A stretch of DNA of 64,000 bases, from assembly GCA_023897205.1 (NCBI GenBank), contig JAHWDD010000004.1, positions 868,001-932,000 on the forward strand, in the 5' to 3' direction. The notes beneath the pieces were generated by a model, which did no database searches, had not been told where the DNA came from, and saw nothing but the letters and a program-made list of their open reading frames with translations. The stretch comes from Exophiala sp. HKRS030. Lineage: Eukaryota; Ascomycota; Eurotiomycetes; Chaetothyriales; Herpotrichiellaceae. The translations under genes were made by a program, and so were the position numbers. Shown piece by piece: positions 1-12,082 of the stretch. The number at the start of each line of letters is the position of its first letter. Positions within the stretch are counted from its first letter, which is position 1.

Positions 1-2036
1 GAAACGCCACGTCTCTTTCGGAAGGATTTGATATGCTCTCTTGCTCGTTCACGTGCACTCATGGTCACAAAATCCGTACCAGAGATACAATATCGAATCA
101 CACGGAGTTGGGAATGCCAACATAGAACAGTACGTGACCGGGCTCCAAAACACGAAGCAGAGCGCACAATGAGTACAGAGAAATCACAACGGGGGACGAT
201 GTACTAGCCGGTGCCTGTGGTCATGCAACAGCTGGATGCAAGAGATTGTGCAGGAGAACGGATCTGGCAAAAGATTTTGCCAAGCAGATGCCTTCCGTTC
301 TGCACTTTTGTTCATGGGTCTCTGCACTACATGCTATGCAACGCAAGCCAGCCATTGTGGCCACGATCCAGTCCACAAGCGGCCGCGCAGGTTGTGCCAA
401 CCAGGCCCGTCCTGCAGTGTTAACTGTCTATGAAGTCCAGCATTCCCTCGAGTGAGACCGAAGGCGTCGCGGTTAGGGGTTGCACACGTGCTTGTATGCA
501 TAAAAGTGGCCTACGGACCGCAAAGCCCAGTTCAGGGTCGCAGCGACGCTTGTAAATCTTGCAGCCACTGCTGGTCGGGTACTTGGCAACCAAGGATGCT
601 GGGCAGGGCTTATGTGCCTGGTACTGCAGGGGCTGCAGTGTTTGAATCATATTCAACAGCTATCGCTTCGCGTCTCGGGCCAGAATTCCTCCACTGCTGA
701 TCAACAATAAATTCTGGAGGTGGATTAGAACCAGAATAGAAGGTAATCGGAAGCGGTTCAAGGATACCTGCAAGCAAAGCAATTTCAATTCTATCAAGGA
801 CAAGGGGGTTGGTGGGCAGTTGGTGGTTTAAGTCCAGCTCAGCAGAAGTCGAGGTTGACTCAAGGTTGACTCAGGAGGCGGACAGTGGAGACGTGAGAGC
901 CGCGTGTGCCGGCTGAGATAGCCCCGGGCGCCTGGTGGGTCATAACCAGACCCGCCTGGCCGCCTTGGCCTGCTCCAAGTAGCTAGATAAGCGCCTGGTC
1001 AGGATGGGGCCTCAGAAGTCCTGACGAGTTGCATCGAGCACTTAAGTGGTGTGATCTTGATAAGAAGACTGACAATCGCGGTATCAACGTCGAATTTCAT
1101 AGAAGTTGCCAGGTTATCCCTGCCTGCGCTGGTCAATAGTCGTGTCAACGGATTGGTGACAACTTGTCCCAGTCGTCAATCATTGTCAGGTTCAAGAGTC
1201 TCTGTCCTTTCTGCTGACATCCAAGTCAGTCGTGGTCAGTGTCGCGTAAAATATGGGGCGTGGAGTTTCGGTCCTCCTCTTTGTCCATCACTTCTCCTGA
1301 ATTCTTACCTGCAGAATCATATGCCAACGCTATTGCCAGCGATGCCTTGCAGATCTTCCGAGACTACGGAGGACATCTATAGGCCTTTGATCGTAGAGGT
1401 TAAATATGTGTGCGCATAGCCAGACCAGGACGGAGATCGATTTTTTCGCTTGTCTCCTCATGACCCGGGGTGACTCCCATACTGTTTGTTGGAAATCGGC
1501 CGAATTGCTTCTCGCATAGCAGGTAAGGTCGAATGTAAAATGGAGAAATTCATGGCTTCGGCGCGGTGCAAATGAAGAGCAGAATATCCTGGTACTCCGC
1601 TATGTTGTGCAATGCTGCTACCAAGGAACAGGGTTTGCTTTTCTCCTGCGCGCTGGGTGGGTTTATTCGGTCCTTTGCGTGATTAGCCATATCTCTGCCA
1701 AAGTTAACAAAAAGTCCAGCGTCGAAAGCGAAAGTGTAGCAATGAAACCTTGCGAAATTCGAAGCTTGGTCATAGTATAAATAATATATCTGGTCTAGGT
1801 ACTTTTTTCCTGTCAGCATCATCCAGATTCTTTCGCCGAAGTATCATGATGAACAATCGGGCAGAGAGATTTGTTGATAGAACAAAGTATGGTGACCATC
1901 GCCATGCACATGCAACGTTACCAGGGAAAAATCTCATTGATGTGGCACCACTTCTGCTTGAGCGCCCAGCGCCTGTTCTTACTCGATGCGTTGTATCACC
2001 CCCATCTGAACTTCAAATGCTGCAATCACCGACCTA
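1..2036. other. No recognisable gene; 3' flank of eIF5B
   Basis: Both strands hold only short open frames without recognisable domains. The longest is about 120 codons, at 1051-1419 on the plus strand. A 90-codon minus-strand frame at 1550-1822 matches nothing I know. The part next to 2037 is probably the eIF5B 3' untranslated region. The only pattern I could pick out is the paired TGACTCA motif at 856-873, listed separately. Confidence 0.5.
856..873. promoter_or_regulatory. Two direct TGACTCA motifs 11 bp apart
   Basis: TGACTCA occurs at 856-862 and again at 867-873, inside a tandem repeat of the ten bases GGTTGACTCA. TGACTCA is the consensus of the Gcn4/CpcA bZIP activators of amino-acid starvation response. 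The 11-bp spacing puts both sites on the same face of the helix. No gene nearby is an obvious target, so function is inference and chance is possible. Confidence 0.25.
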
Positions 2037-5000
2037 TCAAGGGATGTCGAAGTATGGCTTCAACTTCTTGATCAGTACCCACTCATCCTTTGATACTTCA
2101 TCCCGATAAAACTCTTTGAGTGTGTCGATGGAGGTTCTAGAAATGAGCGAGTACAATGTGTCTTTGTCTTCGAGTTGTCGACCATACATTGGCTGATTAG
2201 GTCCTTCGATTTTCACAGCGACTGATGGCTGACCTTTCTTGCAAACTGGAACTGCCTTGTGATCTCGCTCAATTGATGTCCTGTAAAATCAACATTAGCA
2301 GTTGTCTCACAAAATTCCGTACTTGTGTCATGAACTTACACTCTGCCCAAACTGACAATTTCTTTGACATTGGTCACGGGATTCGTCCTGACTGCGGCAA
2401 TGGGCGTATGAATCCGTAGACTACCGTCAATGACATCGACACCCACCACAATAGGATCTTTCTTGTTGAACACTTGGAGCGGAGATAGAACGCAGGGAAA
2501 GACTGCATTGAGCTTGCTCTCTTCTTTCTTCTGCTCTTGAATTTTTGCCATATGTGCTTTGAAACTGTCAAATAAGTGGTAGATGATGTCGGCCGTAAAG
2601 ATTTTGATGCCATTCTCGTCTGCATACTGCTGAGCTTCTTTGTCAACCTTGACATCGAAACATAGCATAACTGCAAACTGTTTAGCCTTCTCCAGCATGG
2701 TTCCGGCCATCATAACATCTCTCTTGAACACTGGACCAATGGAAATGTTAGCCACCGGGATTTTCATTTCCCGCAAGAACTCAAGCAATGCTTCTAGTGA
2801 ACCAAGAGTCGATGCTTGTACGCTGACACCTCGATTATCTTTCGAAACTTTGCTGAGGAGGTTCTGTAGATCGGCCATGACTTCATCTTCCAAATCTTCT
2901 TCGTCATCTTGAGGTCCTACCACAAGAAGACGAGATCCAGCAATGGCACCTTCTAAGTCGTTGGCCGCAATCTTCACACCAAGAGCCGCTTTGGCCTCCT
3001 TGTTGTGTACATATTGTGACTTGAGGCGAAGTTCCTTCAAAGGTGCTGGAGTTAATAGTGCTCGAATGTTCGTTGCAATTGGTCCGTTCAAACCGCAGAG
3101 AACGATCCGATCCCCTTCACGTAGGATACCGTTTGAAATGATAACATCAATTGTGGTGCCCAAGCCTTCAATCACCTTAACTTCAAGAACAGTACACTCT
3201 ACCTCTGATAGATACATCAGACTCGAAGTCATACGTTCCTGAGTTAGGGTTACGAGAAGCTTCAGCATATCCGGGATACCTTCGCCAGTATGCGCTGATG
3301 TGGGTACAAGTGAAACGTATCTTCGCTGGTCGGGATTTTCGTAGAATAGTTCGGCGTTGAAACCCTTCTCGGCGAATGCGAGCTTAGTTTGTTCGAGTCT
3401 ATCACGGAACTCGTTCTGAACACCCTTGTTCTGCATTGCCAGACTGTCTTGAAAGCCATTATTGTCGATCTTCTTCCAGCCATACAGACGATCAATTTTG
3501 TTGAGTGCGACTATAAAAGGTGTCTTGCGGTCTCGTAGGAGATTCATTGACTCGATGGTCTGTTGTTCCAGACCATGCATAATGTCAACGACAAGAATGG
3601 CGATGTTGCAAAGAGATGAGCCACGAGATCGTAAATTGGAGAAAGACTCGTGACCAGGTGTATCGATGACCAACAAACCAGGAACTTTGAACTCGAATTT
3701 ACCATCCTTGTTCACGACAGCGGTCTTTGTCTCAAGAGCATCCACTGGGAAATAAGTGGCACCAATCTGTTGTGTGATACCACCAGCTTCACCTTCTTGA
3801 ACGTTGGTCTGTCGAATCTTATCGAGGAGTTTAGTTTTGCCGGTATCAACGTGACCAAGAATACAACAAATGGGTGACCGTAGATTGTCCTTTGAACGGG
3901 CAGCGAGTGCTTCTTCATGAGCCTTTTGTCTCCGAGCGGCTGCATCTGCTTTCCTCTTTGCAAGAGCACGCTGAGTGGCAGTGCCCTCTTCTTCTTCATC
4001 AGACGAATCATCGGAATCGTCACTGTCGGTGTCGGATTCGATGGGTTTCTCTCGTGTGGGTAGTTGAGTAGTGTTGGCAGGTTTGGAACCGACACCATTG
4101 GTAGTGGGTTTCGCTGCCTCACCGTTAGTGACCGTCGCCGGAGCCTTCTCCGCTTCTTCCTCAGAATCAGCATCCCAACTGTCCTTGACATTGTCATCAG
4201 CTGCCTTCTCCCAATCATCAATGCCGGAGGATTCGTCCTGCTCTGCTGCTGCAGAAGCGGCTGCTGCAGCAGCTGCCTCTTCGGCCTCCTTGGCCAGTCT
4301 TAGTCGCTCCGCTGCTGCGGCCTCAGCCTCAATGCGAGCTTTCTCTGCGGCAGCTTCAAGGTCGACTTCATCTTTCTTCGGACCTTTGCGCTTCTTGTTG
4401 TCTTTGGTGGCAGGTTTCTTCTTTTCTTCTCCGTCCTCGGTCAGACCAGCAACTTTGACTCCAGATTCTAGCATCTGCTTGAGGCGAAGCTCTTGTTGTT
4501 GTTTTCGTTTCTTATCGGCTTCAGAGAGAAGTTTGCCTTCCTTCTTGAGCTGCTCTTTCTTCTCCTTTTCCTTCTCCTTCTTTCGCTGTCGCGCCTCGGC
4601 CTTCTTCTTTTCTTCTTCCTCTTCAAGGCGTAGCCTCTCGGCTTCGGCGGCTTTCTCCTCGGCGTCTAACCTAGCCTGCTCCTCTCTTTGTCGTGCCAAA
4701 GCTTCTTGTTGTTTCTGAAGTGCAGCGAGATGTGCAGGTACCTTTTTCTTCTTGCCTGACTTGTCCTCTTTTTCGGGAGCTGCGGGAGCTATGGGTTTTG
4801 TTTCCTCCACCGATTTGACAGGCTCTTGTTTGGAAGTAGGAGCAGCAGCGGGAGCGGTAGTCTTCTTCTTTGCAGCCTATGCACGAGTCAGTAATGTATA
4901 GCTAGGAACGCACAACAATAAAGCATACCTGTTCCTTCTTTCTCGCCTTTTCACGTTCCTTTTTCTCTTTCTCCTTCTCCTTCTTGGACTTGAGACCGCC

Positions 5001-5405
5001 TTCTTCTTCCTCATTCTTAGCTTCTACAACTTTCTCTGGTTCTTTCTTTCCAGGTTTCCCTTTTTTGATCGGTCCGGCAAAGATATCATCCTCGTCATCA
5101 AAAGTAGCCTCGGTCGGTGCTTTCGCTGCGAGGTCTGTGGCAGGCGAGGTTGCAGTTTCCGGGTCATCGCCTTCAACGAAATCGTTTGCCGCAGGTTTAC
5201 CTCTCTTCGCCCTCTTGTCTTTGTTTTTACGCAACGCAGCCAGAAGGCCACCTGCCGGAACATCGTTTGACTCGCCGTCATTCTGACTTTCTTGGTCTGC
5301 CTTCTTCGCCTCCTCTGTTGCCTGGGCTATAGGGTCGACGGATTCGCCCAACTCGGTTTCCCAGTCATCCGCCTGCTTCTTACCGCCCTTCTTTTTAGGA
5401 GCCAT
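2037..5405 (-). CDS. FUN12: Translation initiation factor eIF5B (GTPase)
   Basis: eIF5B is the IF2-family GTPase that drives ribosomal subunit joining at the end of initiation. Exons are 4929-5405, 2340-4876 and 2037-2280, giving 1085 aa. Introns of 52 and 59 nt have clean GT-AG ends. The N-terminal ~400 residues are a Lys/Glu-rich low-complexity region, typical of eukaryotic eIF5B. The G domain follows: P-loop GHVDTGKT at about residue 500, switch region with [13 protein letters not shown], then DTPGH and NKID. The last 80 residues, from the third exon, contain [17 protein letters not shown] and end [10 protein letters not shown], the conserved domain IV that contacts eIF1A. The length matches fungal orthologues. 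The start is the first ATG of the lysine-rich opening. A TGACTCA motif lies about 390 bp upstream. Identification is firm. Confidence 0.95.
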
Positions 5406-7020
5406 TGAGGAAATTTCTGTGGTTGAGTGATGATAATGATGTCAAGAGGATAGGTCGCTCACGGTTGAGAGGCGGCGACATAAAGTCGTGTGTGAGAGGG
5501 TTGGGTGGAGGGGTTGCTATTTCGTGTGATTGGATGTAGAAAATCTTTGAGTCTGGACAACGGCTTTTGCCACTATAAAATCGATGTCTTTGACCGGGAG
5601 GCGGTAGTCTTTATTGTCAGAGTCGGATTTAAGGATGTCTTGCGTAGGTGGGTTGATTGTGGTTGGTATTTGGTGGGGCGTTCAAAATCCATCTGACGTG
5701 GGGAAATTTGGTTCTTGTCTTTCATTTTGCACTTCAGCGGGCGATTTCGAGGTCTTGGCATCAAATATCCGTGCCACTTTCGAACCCGCCTAACGGTGAC
5801 TCATCCTCTCTTAGACGTCTTGTCACTCTGACTCCTAGGCATATGCGCCTAACGCCGTTCAGTCGTCATCGGTACAGCCTTCTCATCAATCATGGAGACT
5901 TCATGAAATCCATTGTTTGACCTTTCTGAGCGCCTGAGACCCCGCGTACGAGCTCGTCCTCGCGCACCTTGTAGCAATTTCGTTTCTTGGAGTAACCATG
6001 AATTCGACCGCAATCGAAGTGCGGGATACCTCGAGGTGGTAGAAAAAACTCAGAGTCAATGGTAAGGAAGATAAAATCATACGATGTTATACGTGGTCGT
6101 CGAACTTCAACACAGCCTTGGATCGGCCAACCCGGGTCATGGTAGGTCTAAGGTAATCAGGTCAGGACCTAATTAGCCTACGTTGGCAGTATATACAAGC
6201 TTCCATCTTGTGTGAAGACCATCTATGTGGACGCTGGGCTACATATCACGAAATGATACTGATGCAGAGAACCTCCGCCGTGGTCACTATTGAGGATCAA
6301 CAAGGTACTGAAAGGCATTTTCACTGAACTTTGCCTTGGCGAGGCACGGCGAGGATACTGCTCAACCTGCTTCCGACCCTCCAGCTAGCAGAGATGGCGA
6401 CCGAAGGTGCTCGAGAATCTCATTCATCCGAGCCAAGACATATACTTCCGGCGACCTTCCTCACCGTTATCAGCAAACACCGCATGGGCCGCCTTAACGA
6501 GTCGAATCATTTGCACCCATTTGCAGCATCAGAGCTTAGAAGCGAGCTACTACTTCCTCGTTGGGTGGCAGTAAATATGGAGTCCGGATGCAGGGATTTC
6601 GGGGCATTGGCATATTGACATGGATAGCATTGCGGGGCTACCCTCTTGTCGTACACGTCGATCAGGTTGCACCTGAAGCGACGAATGCTGAAGCCTGATG
6701 TTGGAGCCTTCTGTTTGGACCAAGATGATTCTGGACGATTGGACAATACTATCAATGGGAAAACGGAAATGGACGTTGGACCTGACAGAATTGGTGATAT
6801 AGCCACCAATCAGTCGCAATCCCGTGTAAATAGGCCCCTCCCGGTTAGACCGGTCGAGTAACCCGTTGACAAGTGAGTAATCGTCTTGCATTAATAGCAG
6901 GATTCCCACCTCCATTCTGCAAATCAACTCAAATACCATAGAGGCTTTCAACAGAGTTTCCATTTACCGAACGGAACAATCCCTCCTGATGCATCATTTG
7001 TGGTACCTTATGCTGTCCAA
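5406..7020. other. Intergenic: eIF5B promoter side and upstream region of the 7.0-kb regulator
   Basis: No supported gene. The eIF5B promoter should lie just right of 5405, and a single TGACTCA (Gcn4-type site) sits at 5797-5803. Open frames between 6300 and 6960 on both strands (for example 137 codons at 6550-6963, minus) overlap each other and have no recognisable domain. The region could hide a decayed gene, but I cannot show one. Confidence 0.4.
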
Positions 7021-8763
7021 ATGAAGCTGGTCTTCGTCCCAAACTATTCCTCTTATCAAACTGGCATTGATGGCAAAAGAAAGGCCATAATCAATAGCCA
7101 TGCAACGAAACAACAATATCTACGTCGCAACGCAAAGGAGAAACAGAGCGAACGTGAACATGTGCACCAGGTAACTTCTCACGGAAGCATATCTGATGAC
7201 TATGCTCCAAGTTGGGATTAGTTGACGTGAAAACAGAGCGACAAGCTCCGACAAGACAACGAACTTGTGCTTCATACCGCTATTGATCCGTTCCTACCAT
7301 TCCCAGATTACGGTTCGTCGAAGACATCCTTTCAAAAGGAGTGTATCCACCATTGTCAGTGTTCTTTAATCCTTGCGAGACCTATTCGCCTTGGCATAAT
7401 GTGATGTTGATTGGAGAATAGTTGTGAATGTAATGGCATTATCGTGGCTACCAGCCAAAGGGCAACGAAATCTCTGCGACTGGCTTTTACCTTTCACATT
7501 GAGCCATCCTGTTGTACAGAATACTTTCATTGCTTCTGCGGCCGCTCATCTACTTGCACAACGTTCGAACTCGAAACAATCCTCACAATTACGAATCGAA
7601 ATGTTACGAGTAAAGGCAGCAGGCTTGAAGGGAATCAAACAGCTGGTAGGCGATCCTTCGGAAGCAACTAGTCTGGCTACAGTCAGTGCCATAAGTGGTC
7701 TGATGGCGGTAGAGGTGAGACATCATTGGCACAGCATCACTGAATCTCCCACTGACAAAGCTGATGGAGCTTTACGAAGAGAACGGGACAGCAACAGATG
7801 TGCACACCAACGCAATGAGGAAGATACTCAGAGAAAGGGGAGGATTCGTGGGTATCCGTCCCGATGTTGCTGAGATGATGGCAATGTACACCACTCCTTC
7901 CCCAGGTTGTATCAAGCGATACTGAAGAGCGACATAGGCTGCTTTTGATATCCGCGGCATGGTCGCGATCACTCCCGGCAGAACCGCGAAACATACCGCA
8001 AAGCCAGATTCCCGCGTCGGTGATGGAGGACATTGCGTCGAAACTGCCACTAAGCTTGTCCTGCCTAGGTCAGACTTTGACATCGTTGGAAACCAGTGTT
8101 CTTGGCCATAGTCTTCGACGTACAGCGCGGCAACTTCGCGACTTCATCCAATATCGAGAGTTCCAGTACATTTATCCAAACAGCGATCTTGGTGAAACCG
8201 AAACAGCTTTTACCGGGAATCGCATTCATCTGGAATATGCTTTACTTGCACATCCTTTCAAAGAACGACAACAACGACAGCAGCAGCAACAACAACACCA
8301 AGGCATTACCACCGACAACCCTCGTGAGGAGGCATGCAGAATTGCCCTGCTCATTTTCATCAACAGCTACAACCAACTGCTACCGATACAATCGAAATTC
8401 TGGAACCTCATGGCGCTTCAACTGAAGGAAGCACTTCATGCCACAGATATCGTGTCCACATGGAACGGAGATCTTGAAACACTCTACTGGATCCTATTCT
8501 TGGGCGCTTACTCGGCGACTTCTACCCCGGAACGACGAGTCTTCATTGGCTATCTGACGGCTGTGGGTGCATGTCTGGACTATCCGTCGTGGTCAAGTAG
8601 TCAGGATATCCTGAGAAGCCACTTTTACATTGACAGGCTTCACAAGATTGATTTCTTTTCCATATGGAGCGAGGCTCAATCGGCTGAGTATATATCGTCT
8701 GGCCAGATTTTGACCCCGTATCATCCACATCCCGAATCAACAAACTCAACAAGCCGAAAATGA
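7021..8763 (+). CDS. Fungal-specific transcription-factor-like protein (Fungal_trans_2 type) without a zinc cluster
   Basis: Proposed exons are 7021-7170, 7237-7354, 7422-7714, 7761-7847 and 7906-8763, giving 501 aa. All four junctions keep frame; introns are 66, 67, 46 and 58 nt. The second donor, GTCAGT, is the weakest. The N-terminus carries a basic motif, SHATKQQYLRR at about residues 25-35, seen at the start of many Fungal_trans_2 proteins that lack a Zn2Cys6 cluster. The body resembles the family's regulatory domain, with LPFTLSHPVVQNTFIASAAAHL and, from exon 4, NAMRKILRERGGF. A glutamine run lies near residue 320. It ends 65 bp from the convergent stop of a permease gene, and a GNAT enzyme follows, so a local regulatory role is plausible but inferred. 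Whether it binds DNA is unknown. The start could be earlier if an upstream exon exists. Confidence 0.7.
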
Positions 8764-8828
8764 AATCGCCTAGATGCAAACGAGCCATAACTCTGGCAGC
8801 CGTTGTGTACATCGAGAACATACCACGT

Positions 8829-10679
8829 TCAGTTATCGATCTTTGGACCTTCAAAAGTATTCCTGGCGTACACGAACCAATTCAGAAGTGCGCAAACAAA
8901 AAGACAACTCAATACCACGACGGCGTAATCTGTCTTCCGTATCAGTTATATATCCAGGACGATACTATTGCAGACGCTAGGAAATAACACTGGAAGGAGG
9001 TTGTCTGTGGGATTCTGTGGGTTTGAAGAAGCACTTACTCATTGTACTTGAATTAACTTCTTTCGTGGCAGGCAACATGAAAAATACCTCAGTCGCAAGG
9101 ATAAAGATCACAGCTCCGACATTGGCACCCCATCCTAACCAGCTAGGGAGCTGCAAAGTAAATGGTGCTGCTTTTGCTGATCGGGCCCGATACAGCAGGC
9201 ATACAGTAGGGATAAGGAAAGTGATTTGCTGCAAGATGACCGCGCTGGAGACCATGGCATTGAAAGCTTTTCAAAGCAACTATCAGTCATCATCTCTTCA
9301 ACATTGTGAGAAACGATAGAAACGCAGGAATGTTCCTTCTGTAGAAAGGGGAAAGAGCGGGACTTACCAAGCGTCGAGAACAAATATAAAATGCCGATCA
9401 AGAACATAAGGAAAGCGTTGGTCAAAAGAGCCGCCGTTTGTGGAACGGTAATATTGTTGTATGATGCGAGAATACCAGACTTGATGGTGTGATACGGGAC
9501 TGCTTTATCCTGAGCCAGACTCCAAAGCATGATTGAGTCTACCTGGACACAGGCGATACTTCCAATCGGGAGCATAACAATCACTGTGCTGGTAAATGCA
9601 ATTGCTGCGGCGTCTGAATGGGTCGCTTGTATCCAAAGATCGAATGGCATGAAATATGAAGGATTGCCGAGTAAGCTGTCAAAGTCCATGATGGAGTATA
9701 GCATAGCCAAGGCGAATACAAACGTCGTGATGAAAGAAATGACTAATGCTGTGATAATTGTTTGAGGCACCACCTTGGCAGGTGATTTTACCTCGTTGAC
9801 CAAATGGACGGCTCCATCCAAAGGTGCCATCGAGATGACCGGCGCAGTCATGGAGATTAGAAATGCGACTCCAGTCGGCCAACCTGAAGCATCATTATAG
9901 TTGAACCAGACGAAAGATGACGAGGCCTTGTCGTGTTGCAAGGCAAGACAACTAGCCGTGATGGTCACAAATGAGATGATGCTGAGCCAAACTGAAAATT
10001 AAAGGGTTAGCTTTAGCTCTCTTTCGTGGATATGACGGACATCACTCACAGCCAAAGATGTAGACTTTCGACAAAGACCTGTACAGGCAAAGATTGCAGA
10101 ACAAAGTCAAAACATTGACGGCCTGGTAGAACAAGAACAGTTGCCATGGTTTTGACTCGAAGGAGGGGATTTGATGCTGGATCAAGACGAAGCAGACGTT
10201 AGAAAGAGCTCCCATGCTAGCTGCGGCCATGCACAGCCATGAGAACCAGCTGATGATTCCACATGTATAGCTCTAAGTATTCGACGAAGAAGGTGGTCAG
10301 TGACATGTCCCGCGATCTTGTTATCCATGCGAGATATCTGTGGACGACTCACCAGAAACCGTCGACACCATTTCGGTGCCAGGATATAAGTCCAATGATA
10401 CTGTCCTCCTGCTGTCGGCCAGGCGGAAACCAGCTCGGCCAGTGTGAGGCCGATACAAGTATATCCGACAGTGGTTGCGATGAGACCCCATATTGTGTTC
10501 ATCGGACCATAGGGCAACGATATAGTCAGTGTAGCGACGAACACAAGCCAGCTGTTGCAGACATTGTAGCCTGCGGCCAGAATGCCCCACCATGATAGAG
10601 CCTTCTTGGTGGAGTGTGGTGGTACTGGATCCCGGGCAGAAGCCACAACAGCGATTGCCGCGGTATCGGAGGATCCCAT
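8829..10679 (-). CDS. Amino-acid/choline/GABA permease, APC superfamily
   Basis: A plasma-membrane or vacuolar secondary transporter of the fungal GABA-permease/choline-transporter group (APC superfamily), moving amino acids, amines or choline. Exons are 10353-10679, 10050-10272, 9368-9991, 9039-9266 and 8829-8929, giving 500 aa, the usual family length. Introns are 80, 58, 101 and 109 nt. The protein is hydrophobic throughout with about twelve membrane spans. Family hallmarks are LAELVSAWPTAGGQYHWTY in the second/third spans, PLDGAVHLVNEVKSPAKVVP in the middle, and a C-terminal NWFVYARNTFEGPKI. It is convergent with the regulator to the left and divergent from the GNAT gene to the right, sharing a 442-bp intergenic region. 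Substrate cannot be read from sequence. Confidence 0.88.
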
Positions 10680-11121
10680 AACTGAATGACAGATGAGGAC
10701 GAGGATAGACTCCTTTGTCGAGATAGTTCCATGCTAGGGAACTTTATTCTTCTTGTAAAATATGCTCTTCTTGTGCTGCAAATGATGGATTGTGTACATT
10801 TTGCCCGACTGAGTACTGCCAAAGACGGTAAATGGCCTTGGTAATCACGATTGAGTTGGCATTTCGTTCACTAGATCTTCATCGCGCAACCAATCCCCTT
10901 ACGTCTGGAACTATATCCTTGCCTTGAATTGGTAGATGCAGATCGGGAACACCTCTTTGGTTGGACAAATAATCCTTGTTTTCCAGAATACGGAGCGAAG
11001 TGAGACCCCGGTTGCTGGCCAGACGGCCGAGAAGTGCTTAGAAACCCGACGCTCTCCAGTGATATTTTTCTCAACCATGTGGTTTGTCTCACATGGAAAC
11101 ATCCATTGAAAACAATTCTCG
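10680..11121. promoter_or_regulatory. Shared divergent promoter region, permease / GNAT
   Basis: The 442 bp between the divergent start codons of the permease and the acetyltransferase must hold both promoters. An AGATAG at 10721-10726 fits the HGATAR consensus of the nitrogen regulator AreA/Nit2. One copy is weak evidence. No TATA element is clear. Confidence 0.4.
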
Positions 11122-12082
11122 ATGCCCGTTCGACTGGCTTGCAAGGCCGATCTGCCTTTGATGGCAGACATCTTTGCGGCATCGTTCGCATCAGACCAAC
11201 TCTTCAATGTCAAATTTCCCCACCTGCGAGAATACCCACAGGATTACGTGCAGGCTCTCCAAGAGCATCTTTGGCTGTCTTGGTACGATTACAGGACCAT
11301 TCTCAAAGTGTCATACATTGACGTCGAGAATGCCAAGTCCGAAACGAGTGACCATTTTCCAGGAGAAGGGACAGTACCACTGCTTGTGGAGGGGTCGAAT
11401 TTAGGTCTCATCCAGTCCAGGAAAGACACTACGACTATCCTTGGTTTTGCTGAATGGAAAAGAGAAGGCAATGGCTGGGAACATCTCCATGGGATTTGGG
11501 GTTGGTGGGATCCACGTAAGACGGCTTTCTCATTCTCCTTCACGAAATATACCAACCTGGACTTACCTTGGATGTATAGGTCTTTGTGTAAGACCAATAC
11601 TAGCTATGTTATATCACATTCGACGTTTGATACTTCGTCGCAACAAGGCAACAGCCGAGCCTTCTCGGGAGAAGTGTGAGTTCAAAACACCACTCACACC
11701 CTGGAATTTCATGAGCATCATCAAACCTTTCATGGTAGAGTTCTTCAACGCCCCGCATCGACGAGATCACTGGTCACTAGAAATCCTGGCTGTACACCCA
11801 GATCATCAGGGCAAGGGCCACGGGCGTGAACTTGTGCAAGATGGATTGCTGGCAGCGGCATCCCCTAGTGATGGCAGTCCGGAGGGCGTCCCTAGCGATT
11901 GTTCAGTGGGCTTACCAATTAGTGTGGTAGCTGCCGAGGGTAAGGAGGGTTTCTATCTGAAATGTGGCTTCGGTGAGCTGGTAGGTTGGCTTAGCAAAGC
12001 CGTTGATAGGACAGGACATGGTCGAGTAAATCCTCTGAAAGCAAACGGTATCGATGGCTGTGCCGTGTTGTGGACGCGATGA
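11122..12082 (+). CDS. GNAT-family N-acetyltransferase
   Basis: Transfers an acetyl group from acetyl-CoA to an amine; the substrate is unknown. Exons are 11122-11515 and 11580-12082 (64-nt intron), giving 298 aa. Motif A, which binds the CoA pyrophosphate, is plain at about residue 205: LAVHPDHQGKGHGREL, with the Q-x-x-G-x-G loop. An aromatic-rich segment precedes the intron and a strand ISVVAAEGKEGFYLKCGF follows motif A, as in fungal GNAT proteins of this length. Its start is 442 bp from that of the divergent permease. This suggests, but does not prove, co-regulated uptake and acetylation of an amine. Confidence 0.88.

Noticed and set aside
6550..6963. 137-codon minus-strand ORF left of the regulator gene
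   Set aside because: It overlaps plus-strand frames, has no recognisable motif and no splice context. Support is too weak to call a gene.
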